Shown here piece by piece: positions 38,793 through 51,116 of a DNA stretch of 64,000 bases. The stretch comes from Mikania micrantha (Eukaryota; Streptophyta; Magnoliopsida; Asterales; Asteraceae): contig CM018698.1 of NCBI GenBank assembly GCA_009363875.1, positions 54,404,067-54,468,066 of the forward strand. The letters are read 5' to 3'. The translations under genes were made by a program, and so were the position numbers. How positions within the stretch are numbered: the first letter of the stretch is position 1; every line of letters begins with the position of its first letter. The notes under the pieces were generated by a model. That model did no database searches, had not been told where the DNA came from, and worked only from the letters and a program-made list of their open reading frames with translations.

Positions 38793-40245
38793 AGAAAACA
38801 ACGAAAACAAATCTCTACATCTTAAAATCTTTTATCTTCATTCTACATCTTCAAAAACATCCGTCATTTGTCGTATTTTAAGAGGTGTAAGTATAACAAA
38901 TTATCTCATGCTAGCTAAGTATGTCTGTAGTCCTCTTTTAGTCTTTTCCTCCAATACAAGGGTATCCATGCTTCTTACATACACTGTTGTCTATAAAGTT
39001 TTCAAATCATATTAAACATTATCCCTTTATCTTATATGAAATTTGTGACACTCTTAATTTATCCTAAACAGTTTTAACATCTTGATGTACAAAAATGAGT
39101 TTCATATAATATAGCTAGTCAAACTACAATCCGAAAAAACTCCAGTTTAATCTTTTTAAAAATCTTCTGTAACACAAAACACGTTTGAAAGTGGGCTAAT
39201 CCAACCAATCTTGCTTGTACAATGGAAAGTGCCACCGGTTTATCTCTCCAACGAATCAAATTTGCCAAAGGTGTGCCTTCATGAGCCCATGCTAAAGTTT
39301 CAATCTATTCCTGCCAATATTCATGCCAAGAAATTAAATACATAAATCCAATAGCCCAAACAGACCAAGAAACTATTCATACCAAAAGGATTATATCCAT
39401 TAATCAGTTGTGAAGAGTTTAACTATAAATAATCTCCTTAACCAGCCCATCAAATAAGAGGAAGATTTTGCATTATGTGTCCGTGTTAAACGATTGTACT
39501 TGTGTAAGATAGTATTTTCAAATAAGGATTGATGTAAACGATACAAATATTAGGTTTCATCCATCGACCCAAACACAATGACCTAACGTCCCTATCCTTT
39601 AGTTTTTGTAATGAAAGCCCCATGTGAATTTTATGTTGTTCCAAATGACATTAAAACCCCACTTTTCAAAAGAAACAAATAACTTCAATCATCATAAATT
39701 AATCTTGTTTTCAATTTATTTGCCATTATTCTTTTCACGTGCATTGTATAGTCTCAAGGAACACATGAATATCAAACGAGACAACTTTGGGACTTGTGTC
39801 TTTCATCTACAAAATAAGTTATTAAATGATAATGTCATTTTGGGGACAAAAGTTGGCAAAAAGAAACGAAATTATAATAAACAGACATCAAAATGCATGA
39901 AGTACGCATGAAGCAAATCAATTGAAAATTAAGAAAATAAAATTAAATACACATTTTCAACCTTACTTCTCTCTTAAGCATTGATACAAATATATTTAAA
40001 AAAAAATGAAAAATAGACATTTGGTATTTGACATTATATAGAAACCAATATTCATTTTAATAACCATAGGTTAAAGTTTGTGTAGTTCTATGATATTAAC
40101 AAATTAATAAAATATCTCTGGTTCAACCATAAACGTGACATGATCAAATTATAAGAGGGCATGTTATAGTCTCATGTTGTTATTGTTCTAACACTTCAAT
40201 TAGGCTTTTTATTCTATATGGTGTTTCACAAGTCACTGAGTTTCT
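38793..40245. other. AT-rich intergenic spacer
   Basis: No gene, RNA or element boundary could be supported. The short open frame at 39,624-39,911 is low-complexity AT-rich sequence without a recognisable domain. Confidence 0.5.
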
Positions 40246-40249
40246 CCAA

Positions 40250-40575
40250 GAATTGGACAGGTGGGTTGGATTAGTAGGTCAGAACATGTGCAGGTCAGAA
40301 TGAGTTATTAACAAAATCAATTTGGGTCTAAATGAGTTGTTTTTAAAAACTTAAATTTAGTTTAAGTTAAAATAAGTTGTAAATAAACAAATAGTTTATT
40401 TGAATAGTTTTTGATAGTTTCTTATCAAATATATTATTGATCATTCCTGCCTGTTTGAATCCGTTATATTCATATAGTTTTTAAGTTACCCATCTTGACC
40501 TGTATTGTGTTAAGTGTTACACATCTTAACCCATTCTATGTCATAACACAACTCATTTCAACCCAAAATACAATA
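40250..40575 (+). repeat. Dispersed repeat, copy A
   Basis: Begins near GGTGGGTTGGATTAGTAGG and ends near CATTTCAACCC. An inverted, diverged copy lies at about 54,235-54,625, matching block by block (GGTCAGAAC, CAGGTCAGAA.GAGTT, AATC.A.TT.GGGTCTAAAT, TTTTTAA.AA). It is probably a non-coding transposon; TIRs and a target duplication were not resolved. Confidence 0.65.
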
Positions 40576-40951
40576 TTTTTACCCAAATCTACGCATTGAA
40601 TTGTCATGTGTCGAGATTGTCGGGTATGACTTATACAAATATAATATAAAGATCAAGAAGTTTAATGGCCACAATTTTAGATAGAAGATGCAAATCAAAG
40701 GGTAATTGTATAAGATGAAACAAGATGAACCATTGTCAAAATCAACACCAAATAAGATGAAGTCGAAAGATTGGGAATTGCTAGATTGACATGCCCATAG
40801 TGTGGCCATGTTTTCTATAATGATGTACATTGATCATGGCATCGTTTTATTGAATATACTGTGTGTGGATTGATCAATGTGTTTTCTAATATGTTTGATC
40901 CTTTTTTTTCCCTTTTTGTAGATTGTTTTATATATATTTATTTTTATTTTC

Positions 40952-41492
40952 TGTCAAGAAAACACAACGATTACCAACTTACAGATTCACTTGAATCTGT
41001 GATTAATAACAAAGAAAAACAAGAACAAGGTACAATCCCTATTCTATTACAACTCGATCTAAAACAAAGACACAACCCTAAGATCTAACCTAATCAAGAT
41101 AGATCCTAACTGCTACCGAACGTATTCACCGAATAGATAAACACTCACATACAGTATTAACTTTCTCAGACTCGATCTCACAATAGATTCATCACTTGAT
41201 GAATCTTACACCTTCTTCTAAGAAAACCCTAATCGCTAAAAGAAGATAAACTCAAACATAAAACTGAGTTCTGAGAAAGAGAGGAGATAAAACGTATTAT
41301 GAAGCGTATTGAAGAGGCCACCGCATCATTATCATCAGCATGTCAACTCCAGTCCTTCAACTTTCATTATTTACACATTTAACCCCTTCTTCTTGAAACT
41401 TACATAAACACAACAAACATTTCAAGTTAGACACACAAAACCTAAGACATGATTATAACATGTAATTTGAATTTTAACATATTAATTTAACA
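40952..41492 (-). repeat. 3' LTR of the 41-46.6 kb retrotransposon
   Basis: 541 bp, TG..CA ends (TGTCAAGAAAACACAACG at the left, TTAATTTAACA at the right). The sequence appears identical to the LTR at 46,069-46,609. The polypurine tract abuts its right end. Confidence 0.93.
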
Positions 41493-42639
41493 TGCCCCCT
41501 CAAATTCATGCTATAAACATGTCAAACAATCTGAACTTATCACACATACATTCATGTAGTGTAACAAACAACCTTTATATAAAAATATCAGGAACTTGGT
41601 TTAATGAATTTGACCATATTGATCAATTTTAAACGTGCATAACAACTTACACAACTGAGAGAAAAAAAAACATTTACCAATTGTCTGTCAAATTTAATTG
41701 TAACGATTTTCTTATGAGAATTAAACTATTTTTCCCGAATAAAAAATTTAAATCATTTTAAAGTGTTTAGTTTCCACATGAAATATTGGATTAACTGCTA
41801 TAGCAATAGCAATAGCATCCTGTCTCCAAGAAAGATTCTAAACACAAAATAAAATAAATTTGGAATTTTTTAAGGATATTTAGCAGTCATGCAAAATTAT
41901 GAAAAATCCAATGTTTCTTGCATTCCATGAAACCAAAAAAATTACCCAAGACAAAAAAAACCCGCAACAAAACTTAACAAATACTAAGCATTTGCACCAA
42001 TCAGTATCAACAAATGCAATAAGCTAGAAAATGTACCTTGTGTAAGTATGATACCTTTACCTGGAAGCTCTATGAGATATCAAGGAGTCACTAAACTAAT
42101 TTCATATGAGAATTTTAACATTATGCATACATTGACAATAATTTAATTTGAAACAAGAACAGAAAACCAATTACTCAAATTACAAGATGAAAAATAGGAA
42201 CCAAATTTGACATATTTGAACAAATTTAACAAAATGATAAGATTCAAACCATGAAGAATCAAGTGATTATCTTTGTTGAAATAAAAATATGATTTTCAAT
42301 TGAATATCAAATTAATATAGTTTTTTTTATTCATCCTTTTCAAATTGTTGAGTTATAAAAATTATGGCATATGACTTTAAACTTTCAAGTGGGCATTAAA
42401 TCCCCAAGACAAGTCAGTTGACATACCAGTTTTTTGCAAGACCATAAAGGAGAGAGCCAACCACAAATTTTCACGTATAGAAGACATGAACAACAATGTA
42501 TAAGAGAATAATCTTAATCAAAATATACACAAGACAACAATACAAGTTGATGTCAATAAAAAACAGACGTAACACTAGCTAACATTCAAACTTGAACTTT
42601 CTTTCAACATTGATTATCCAAAAAAACAAATTTTTAATC

Positions 42640-43610
42640 AAACAATGAATTTTAGATTCATTTGTTGACAAAGAAAGAATTAAACACAGAAAATGACACA
42701 AGGCACTTAATAACTTGCAGTAATCACCACAAAAGATGACAATCATTCAACATATTCCAAAGAATTTATATGATTGCATCCATTATCAGATACAAACCTG
42801 ATGAAACATAAAGCCACATGACTTTAAAAAAAAACAACACATGTCGCAAGACATACAACTCAGAACAATGTCTGAAAAAATTGAATCAAATGATTCAATA
42901 ACAATATCAGAAAACAATATGATAATACAAAGAAATATCATATGATTCTATAACAATATCAGATACACATCTGATCAACAAAAGTCACACGACTTTTAAA
43001 ATTTCAGATCCACGTCTGAAAAAACTTGAACATTGTCAAAAAACAACTTGTAAAGAACATAAAGACTAATTTGATTTATTCAAAAACTTTTACAACTTTA
43101 CAAGTTTACATTATGTCAAAACTTATAAAGAACCTAAAGACTAATTTGATATAATCAAAAACTTTTACAACTTTACCAAACAATGAATCACAAGATTCAA
43201 ACATATAAAAGTCACAAGACTTTATAAACTTTGGAAACAAGTCTAACTTCAGAACTTGCAACACTATCAAAAACATAAATCAGAAATAAAATTCTGATTA
43301 AACAAAATAAAGAATCATATGATTCCATAAAACTATCAGAGACATATCTGATAAAAAATAAAAACCACACGGTTTTTTTTTTTTTTTAAATTCAGAACCA
43401 TGTCTGAAGGCAAAACTTGTGAAAGGCTTGAAGACCAATTTTGACTTGATAAAAAACTTTTACAGCTTGCAAGTACATATTAAATGATACCTTGTAAAGA
43501 ACAAAAAATATAGTTTTAACAAGCAAAAACTTTTATGATTTCACATGAAATACTGAATCACAAGATTCATGAAACAAGTCCGATAAAACTTAGAATCACA
43601 TGATTCTACA
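42640..43610 (-). repeat. Array of short hairpin-forming repeats in the retrotransposon interior
   Basis: At least a dozen 14-18-bp inverted repeats with 4-6-nt loops: TGAATC-AAAT-GATTCA (42,882), ATCAGAT-ACAC-ATCTGAT (42,958), AAAGTC-ACAC-GACTTT (42,981), TTCAGA-TCCACG-TCTGAA (43,003), TGAATC-ACAA-GATTCA (43,184 and 43,554), AAAGTC-ACAA-GACTTT (43,208), ATCAGA-GACATA-TCTGAT (43,335), AAACC-ACAC-GGTTT (43,362), TTCAGA-ACCATG-TCTGAA (43,391), AGAATC-ACAT-GATTCT (43,592). Stem sequences vary but stay complementary, and many loops are ACAC or ACAA. Confidence 0.75.
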
Positions 43611-43734
43611 ACAGAATACAAATTCTACAGCCAAAAATACTTTTGAATGAGATTAAACCACATGATGTTCACAATTAAAGTACATCTCAACAATTGGAAT
43701 CAACACAAAAACTGGCTGTTGAGAAAAAATTGTA

Positions 43735-43995
43735 ACAATACAGTCTTCTAGACCTTAGACATAATTAGGTTATCATTTTAAATGGATTACACTTCAACAA
43801 CTATAACAGTATTATCATTTTAAATGGATTACACTTCAACAACTATAACAGTAGACAAGTTCATACAACAACATAGCAAGTTAAACCACTCAAAAACAAT
43901 ACAGTCTTCTAGACCTTAGACATAATTAGGTTATCATTTTAAATGGATTACACTTCAACAACTATAACAGTATCCAAGTTAAACCACTCAAAAAC
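43735..43995. repeat. Nested direct repeats in the retrotransposon interior
   Basis: A block of about 70 bp (ACAGTCTTCTAGACCTTAGA ... CAACTATAACAGTA) occurs at 43,740 and again at about 43,901. An extra copy of its second half (TTATCATTTTAAATGGATTA ...) lies at 43,811. The copies are nearly identical, so these are recent local duplications. Confidence 0.85.
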
Positions 43996-44613
43996 ACTTA
44001 TCCAATATTACTAACTGAATTATTAACCATAATTTTCCCCCCATAATTCATTTAGTAAATATGTCAAACACTCAAGAATACATTTAGTATCAAACCTTGA
44101 AAACCAATCTCGTACATGAGACCATCAAGTTCTTAAGAATTTGGTAATTCTCTATGAAAAAATTTGACTTGATGTCAACACACTAAAAAACACTTCATAT
44201 TTCAACAAGAAACCGATCTAAATATTCCAATATAAAAAACAATCAAACCAAAAACAAAACAAATCTCCCAAGAAAGATGATTTAGTATATGATTTTAGAT
44301 ATAACAAGGGAAAAAAATGACAAAGAATAGATGCATTATATACAATGATACCAATCAACAGACTCAAAACAATCACTCTCTAATTAGACTAACATTTAAG
44401 AACCAATGAATCTCTTGAATTTCTTCTTTATTGAGACAATAGATGAAAAAACATTTAGCCATTTAAGTGTAATTATGTTTTACTGAAACCATGTATAACA
44501 CAAGATAAGAACAACCAGATGTCTAAGAAGAAGAAGAAAAAAACAAAAACTTTTACATGGGACTTCTACAACGTGAAACTATCTCTCAAGTGAATCATTA
44601 CCATAAAAGGCAT

Positions 44614-44617
<4 letters not shown>

Positions 44618-44661
<44 letters not shown>
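44618..44661. repeat. (TA)n microsatellite
   Basis: Pure TA run of about 44 bp inside the retrotransposon. A poly-A tract of about 26 bp follows at 44,881-44,906. Confidence 0.9.
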
Positions 44662-44664
<3 letters not shown>

Positions 44665-46056
44665 TTTTAGTCTGATGACTATGGACAAAATCCAATGATT
44701 CTAAAAATTTCAACAAATGAGACCGTAGTTTTTTTTTTTTTTACTTTAATTCAGAACTCTAGTTTTGGAGCTAAGATTGAAAACTCAATTAATTCTTATT
44801 TAAACTTCAGAAATTAAAATTTAGATATTATGTTACAAGAACAGATCTAAGAAGATCACCTTTATACCTCACAACGTAAACAAAAAAAAAAAAAAAAAAA
44901 AAAAAACCCACGCCTAAATTCTTAATCAATGGAAGAAAAAAACCAAGAAAACGAACAAAAAACCAAGAACCAATGGTTAAGTGCAGCCAAAAAAAACAGA
45001 GCCAGATATTCATTTCACTTTTGTAAACAAACTGAAATCTAGCTGATATATATGAAAATAAAGAGCGATAACAACAAAAAATTTACAATATGAGATTGAT
45101 ATCAGATTAAATTGTTAATATTGTTTACATGAACCGTTCTTTAAGTCAAGATACAAGTTACACTGCATAGGAAATTTCATCCAAGCATATGCATAAAGTA
45201 TAGCCAAGACCCTATCCAAGTTTTCACATCACTTAGAGTGGTAGATCAGATCAAGGGTTAGTGAGAGATGTGACGCACTCGCTCAAAATAAAATTATGCA
45301 CACACATGCAACTACTCAAATCCTACTAAACAAGAACCAATCAAGACAATTAGATATACTAAATTTTAACTATCAATAATTTGTAAATTCGTATCAAATA
45401 ATCACATAAAACAAGAACAAACCAATAAATTAAAATATAATAGGGTTAGAAACATTCTCACAGAACTATTTTCTTCAACCATGTATTCAAAACCCTTGCC
45501 AAAAGCAGATGTTAGAACTTTGTACTAGTGATATAACACTGCAAAATCTCAGTTCTGAATTAGTAATAATCAAGAAAACAACTCAGAAATAGGAGTTACC
45601 TTGCATCCAAAATTTAAGTGTTTACCAAAAAACACCATAAGACTTCATCAGAGAAGACATCACCAATTGATATATTTGCAACAACAAAGCCGCAACAACC
45701 AGTCGACCATAGTCGTGAGAAGCTTCAATCACGACCAATACAGATCCAAGAATCGAACATGAACCAAAGCAGGTTATGACTCTGATAGTCACCGGACTTT
45801 AGCTTCCACCGGAATCGTGAATCAAAGCCACCCACTAGTCTTTACCAGGAGCAAGGTCTACTCGAATCTCAATCGTCAAATCACTCGATGAAACACTGAT
45901 AAACGGGCGACTCAAACGTAGTGAGAATGAGTCAAAAATATGCGAGAATCTCAACCTTCAATCTCACCAGATGAAGATCTGATCAACAGGAGACTCTTCG
46001 TCATGACAGCGGAAGAACGAATAAACCCAAGATCTAGTAATCGGAGCTCGATGAGA

Positions 46057-46068
46057 GCTCTGATACCA
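46057..46068 (-). other. Initiator tRNA-Met primer-binding site
   Basis: Minus strand TGGTATCAGAGC directly follows the CA end of the right-hand (5') LTR. This is the standard plant iMet primer complement and orients the element to the minus strand. Confidence 0.9.
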
Positions 46069-46609
46069 TGTCAAGAAAACACAACGATTACCAACTTACA
46101 GATTCACTTGAATCTGTGATTAATAACAAAGAAAAACAAGAACAAGGTACAATCCCTATTCTATTACAACTCGATCTAAAACAAAGACACAACCCTAAGA
46201 TCTAACCTAATCAAGATAGATCCTAACTGCTACCGAACGTATTCACCGAATAGATAAACACTCACATACAGTATTAACTTTCTCAGACTCGATCTCACAA
46301 TAGATTCATCACTTGATGAATCTTACACCTTCTTCTAAGAAAACCCTAATCGCTAAAAGAAGATAAACTCAAACATAAAACTGAGTTCTGAGAAAGAGAG
46401 GAGATAAAACGTATTATGAAGCGTATTGAAGAGGCCACCGCATCATTATCATCAGCATGTCAACTCCAGTCCTTCAACTTTCATTATTTACACATTTAAC
46501 CCCTTCTTCTTGAAACTTACATAAACACAACAAACATTTCAAGTTAGACACACAAAACCTAAGACATGATTATAACATGTAATTTGAATTTTAACATATT
46601 AATTTAACA
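46069..46609 (-). repeat. 5' LTR of the 41-46.6 kb retrotransposon
   Basis: 541 bp, same sequence as 40,952-41,492 by eye. In element orientation this LTR would carry the promoter. Confidence 0.93.
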
Positions 46610-46662
46610 TTTTCGTCAAACTACTAGAAGACATTTGCTTTAATGAGCAAACAACTGAGGCT

Positions 46663-46974
46663 GCCAAAGGTAGAGGTGCTCAAACCGGTTCGGTTTTCAA
46701 ACCGGACCGGTTTGGTCAACGCGTGGTCAAAACCAGTTTGGTGAAAACCGGTTCGGTTTGGAAACCGGTTTGGGAGATTGAGGATGTCAAACCTATAAAA
46801 CCGGTAACCGGTTTGGAGGGGTTGAAATCGGTTTGGAAACCGGTTTGGGAGATGAGGATGTCAAACCTACGGTTCGGACCGGTTGGGTGAAACCGGTTTG
46901 GGAAACGAGTAATACCGGTTTGGAAACCAGTTTGAAAACCCAAACCGGTTTTTTTGCCCATGTCTAGCCAAAGG
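46663..46974. mobile_element. hAT-type MITE (AACCGG-rich)
   Basis: The element 46,671-46,966 (296 bp) begins TAGAGGTGCTCAAACCGG and ends CCATGTCTA. It is flanked by a perfect 8-bp target duplication GCCAAAGG (46,663-46,670 and 46,967-46,974). The ends and CCGGTTT-rich interior match the MITE at 38.5 kb. Confidence 0.9.
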
Positions 46975-47041
46975 CATGAAAACAAAGAAACATGAAACGA
47001 AACACCCATGAAATCCAATGCTATAAAGCCCGTAGATATAG

Positions 47042-47992
47042 GTAGCGTTTGGTATGCAGGAATGAATGGTGGAATGGAATGAGTCATTACGTTGGAATGA
47101 AAAGAAGCATGTTTGGTTACCACATAGGAATGGAATGCACTATTCCATAAGGAATGTGATTCCTTCACTTTTAATGATTTTCATTCCTTGGAGTATGGGT
47201 GTTTTTTTTTCATTCCTTCTCTTGAATGATTCGACCAATGACTCGACCCATGTCCAAACATTACCCGACCCATGTCCAAAACTATGACCCGACCTATGAC
47301 TAGAACCCCAACCCGACCCTTGACTTGACCCATGACCCGAACCATGACCCAAACCATGACTTGAACCATGACGCTAGCCATGATTCGAACTATAACTCGA
47401 CCCATGACCTGAACCATAATGTGAACTATGATTCGAACTATGACTTGACCCATAACAAAACCCATGACCCAAACCATGACTCGAAAGATGGCCGAACCTT
47501 GATTTGATCCATGACTCAAACAATTACCCGACCCATGACTCAAACAATGGCCCGACCCATGAACCAAACCATGGGCCTACCCATGACCCAAACTATGATA
47601 TGAATTATGATTCGTTGTATGACCTAAACCATGACCCGATCCATGAATTGACCCGTGGCACAACCCATGATCGAACCATGGGCAAAACAAAAACCGACCA
47701 ATGAACCGACTCGCGGTCCGAACCATGTCTCGACCCATGACACATGAACCGATCCACGACCCGACCCATGATTCGAACAATGATTAGAACCACGAATCAA
47801 CCTATAAATTATATTCCATTTCTTCATCTTCTCGTGTCTAACAAACAATATGAAGTAATGAATCATTTCATTACCATAGGTAACCAAACAGGACAATGGA
47901 ATGGTAATGATCCATTTCATTCCTTTGTTCATTCCATTCTCTCGTTCATTCCATTCCCCTGTCCATTCCATTCCTTCATACCAAACAGATTC
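47042..47992. mobile_element. Fold-back element with GTTTGGTATG ends
   Basis: Inverted ends: GCGTTTGGTATGCAGGAATG at the left, and CATTCCTTCATACCAAAC at the right. They extend inward as GGAATGGAATG / CATTCCATTCC repeats with an inner inverted pair TTGGTTACCACATAGGAATG and CATTACCATAGGTAACCAA. The total is about 950 bp. The target duplication was not resolved, so the superfamily is open. A 12-bp minisatellite fills the middle. Confidence 0.7.
47230..47800. repeat. 12-bp minisatellite (CCATGACCCGAA)
   Basis: More than 40 degenerate copies of a 12-mer. Because 12 is a multiple of three, it leaves long open frames in several phases (His-Asp-Pro-Asn repeats forward, Gly-Ser-Gly-His and Val-Met-Val repeats in reverse). 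The open frames follow from the period and are not evidence of a gene. Confidence 0.85.
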
Positions 47993-47999
47993 TTTTACT

Positions 48000-49611
48000 A
48001 ATTTCACACATTGTGATACGATCAATATGATTGTTCAATTAACTATGCTTCATAATATTAAATTATAAAAATATACTAAAGAGCTAATTAATGACAATGT
48101 TCCATGTGGTAAGACATATTATATGTATGGTCCTTCACTTTAAACCGAATTAAATAAACTACAATTGAACACATTCCAAAGGAGTTGGAACTGATTTGTC
48201 AAATCATATACCATAAATCTAAATTCTAAAACTAAAAGCTAAAAATGATGATGAACTTGAAAGCTATAATAACGAGTAAGAATACACAATGAACTAAAAA
48301 ACATAAATTCTAAAATCTAAAAGATAAAATGTAAAAGCTAAAATCTAAAGTTAAATCCTAAATAAACATTAAATCTTAAACCTTAAAGCTAAACCGTAAA
48401 GTTAAATCGTAAAGCATAATGACAATTAGGAAAAAAAACCACATAGAAGACACAATAAACTAAAATATAAATTTTAAAGTTGAAATCTAAACCTTTAATA
48501 CCTAAACCATAAATCTAAAAATTAAAACACAATGACAAACATGATAGACACAATGATGATAAACCGAAAAGACATAATGATGACAAGCAGAAAGACACAA
48601 TAACCTGGAAATGTAAATTCTCTAACCGAAAAGTTAAGATTGTATCGTTCAACGAACCGGTTACAACGTCGCTAGATCGATTTCATTGGAGTTCATTTTA
48701 ACCAATATATCAAAAGGTCGAATCTTTCTCATCTTTTTAAAATTAAACCACTCTTACTAGCTAGAACAACTTACTATACGTTACAAATATTTAAAGATTT
48801 GAAACCGTATGAGTAATTTATGAAACATATGAACTAAAGATAAAATTTAGTAGACTATAAGGGTCTATCTCGACAATTTAATTTAAATATGAATAACATA
48901 TTTGCACAATTTTATCAACACATTCAAAGGATATATAATAACATTTTATCTATCACTATTAACTACTTACTATATATAATTTCTAGTATCGTTACTATAA
49001 TCATATACAACTATATAAGGGTCATATTATAAAAGATAAATATATATCGTCATATATGTAAACCTCTTGACTTTTAAAAATTAAATAAATTTTACATGTT
49101 ATATCATATTTTTTATTTAAAAAGTTACATCCCATTAAATAAAGATTTTTTTATATATTATTGTTATAGTTTTTTACTTTTTTACATGAAAATGTATATA
49201 TATGCAAGATCTAATTTTCAGAAATCATTTTAAATAACTGTTACATGTTTTAATTCAAATTTGATTATTTATGCCTTAAAAACGAATAAACCTCATTATT
49301 AGAAAATCCGATATTAATTATGAAGGCTTACTTTTGTAAAATTAATGTCCATTTTGTGTGGAAAAATCCCATTATGTTGCACACATATATCGGAATATCG
49401 GATAATCGAATACTATGTATGATTTTCGTGTATACATATCTATATATGTATGTATATGACAAATCCTTGTTTGGCATACACATTCATACATAAAAAACGT
49501 AATAATGTCTTTAATTTTCATGTCTTGTTCTCATGTGTTTTCCTTTACATGTACAATTATGCGCGCAAGTCATCTTTTGCCTTGGTTTTCAAAATGTTAC
49601 AAAATTCACTC
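48000..49611. other. AT-rich spacer
   Basis: The stretch from about 48,230 to 48,620 is rich in degenerate CTAAAATCTAAA / TAAACC repeats. The remainder is very AT-rich with no supportable gene. Confidence 0.5.
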
Positions 49612-49793
49612 CCACACTACAAGAATATGATTTTGTGCCAAGAAACCCTGTCCTGAGTAAAATTGTTGTTGCTATAGGATAACCAGTGCCGACGACATGT
49701 AGTCGGGACAACCCTAAATGACCTATACCAACGAATTGTCGTCGGAAAAAGCCTTAGATTTCGTCGGGATAGATCGATACTGATGTAGTGCCA
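49612..49793. mobile_element. CACTA-type MITE
   Basis: The element 49,615-49,790 (176 bp) begins CACTACAAGAAT and ends TACTGATGTAGTG. A 3-bp target duplication CCA lies on both sides (49,612-49,614 and 49,791-49,793), as expected for CACTA transposons. The interior has CCGACGACATGTAGTCGGG-type short inverted repeats. The right terminus is diverged. Confidence 0.75.
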
Positions 49794-50759
49794 GCTAATT
49801 AATTCACCAATGCAAACATCTATTTAAATGGAATTTAAGATGTTAAATCATCCTTTGACATACACTTGAGTTATATATAAAGTCAAAGCAAAGAATCCTT
49901 AAATTGACTACATGTATCCTAATCACATAAATCTTGATATTTACAAAATATAATTATGTTAATTCGAGAAAACTAAAACATGATCGTATAACTATATTTA
50001 TTTGTGTGTCATGCATATTCATGTAAGTGTTCACATCGAGCCATGGTTGATAATAATATTGTAGTATGTATTTATTTATTCATGAACATAACTACTCAAT
50101 GTTTTCATGTATTATTTTCACATGTTTGTAAAATCTTTTGTCTTGGTTATTTAGTATGGTATAATTAACTATATATTTTTAATTTTAATTTGTAACCCGC
50201 CTTATTAGCTTGTGTCTTTTATAAAATAAAAAAAAATGGTGAACACCACCATTAGGTTACGTTGTTGTAGACCACAAGGGATTATTCTCATTTAAGAAGC
50301 ATGGTTGATGTGAAGGTGGTCCTTCTAATCGTCGATCGAGTGACCGAGAGCCGAGAGGCAACGGTGTACCCACTTAAAGGCTTAAGGGGGCAGCCGCCCA
50401 CCTTGAAAATTTTATTTTAATAGTATATATATGTTAAAATCCTGATCGCCCTCTATGAAATTTTGCAGTCGCCCCCATTAACCTTTTAATTTCTAAGTGT
50501 TAACTAATAAAACTAAGTTGAAAAAAAAACCCAACTAATAATTTAAACCCAATTAAAAATCAAACTTAGTATTGATTATAATAAGCCATACCACCATTAG
50601 TTCATTTTAAACAATTCTATTATTAATTTTAACAACTTATTAACATAATACTTGAAGTTATATTTGTGTAATCCGATTGTTAATGAGAATTTAAGCGATA
50701 ATTGTGTTTGTTTTGTACATAAAGAATTAATTTTTTTTTCTGAATGACGTTTTTTATCA
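49794..50759. other. Spacer with transposon debris
   Basis: AT-rich to about 50,225. From about 50,385 it contains GGGGGCAGCCGCCC and CGCCCCCATTAACC blocks resembling remnants of a GGGGCGG-type plant element. The TCCGCCACTG near 51,261-51,270 could be its hAT-like right end. No coding sequence was recognised. Confidence 0.35.
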
Positions 50760-51008
50760 CGCCTAACCCTCATTTTCGTGACTTGTAAGCAAGGTCGACT
50801 ACTCGACCTTCGTGAGAATACACGATGACACACAATGCGCATGAACCCCGTGAAATGGGTCAACCTTCGCCTCCCATCAAAATCGAACCTGTGATAAATC
50901 CCAAGCTGACCCTTCAGTTAGTGTCCTTTAACTTGCTTCCAGATGGATTTGAATCTCGACCTCCACTATGAAAGGTGAGAGCCCTAACCATTAGGCTGGG
51001 TTTTCAGG
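50760..51008 (-). mobile_element. Putative tRNA-related SINE
   Basis: On the minus strand, 51,003-50,935 reads like a tRNA 5' half: a box A-like TAATGGTTAGGGC, then CTCTCACCTTTCATAGTGG, and a box B-like GAGATTCAAATCC at tRNA-like spacing. The body to about 50,760 has no domain. No tail or target duplication was found, so a degenerate tRNA-related fragment is the alternative. Confidence 0.45.
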
Positions 51009-51062
51009 ACACAGAAAGAGTCAAAGAGTTACTTAGAAAGTCTTCGTAGTCCCTATATGTTG

Positions 51063-51066
<4 letters not shown>

Positions 51067-51113
<47 letters not shown>
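51067..51113. repeat. (TA)n microsatellite
   Basis: Near-pure TA run of about 46 bp. Confidence 0.9.

Positions 51114-51116
<3 letters not shown>

Larger units (their letters stand above)
40947..46614 (-). mobile_element. Young non-autonomous LTR retrotransposon (Copia-like priming)
   Basis: The element 40,952-46,609 (5,658 bp) has two 541-bp LTRs, a minus-strand primer site TGGTATCAGAGC (46,057-46,068, initiator tRNA-Met) touching the right LTR, and a polypurine tract GAGGGGGCA beside the left LTR (plus-strand 41,493-41,507 in reverse). A perfect 5-bp target duplication TTTTC lies at 40,947-40,951 and 46,610-46,614. The 4,576-bp interior has no gag or pol frame on either strand. The initiator-Met primer site is common in Ty1/Copia elements but not diagnostic. 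The LTRs look identical by eye, so the insertion is very recent. Confidence 0.93.

Noticed and set aside
41493..46068. Degenerate gag-pol in the 41-46.6 kb element
   Set aside because: I looked on both strands for zinc-knuckle, protease, RT and integrase motifs and found none. The interior is repeats and AT-rich sequence.
47181..47793. Long His-Asp-Pro-Asn or Val-Met-rich proteins
   Set aside because: Their openness follows from a 12-bp minisatellite inside a fold-back element, in several phases and on both strands at once.
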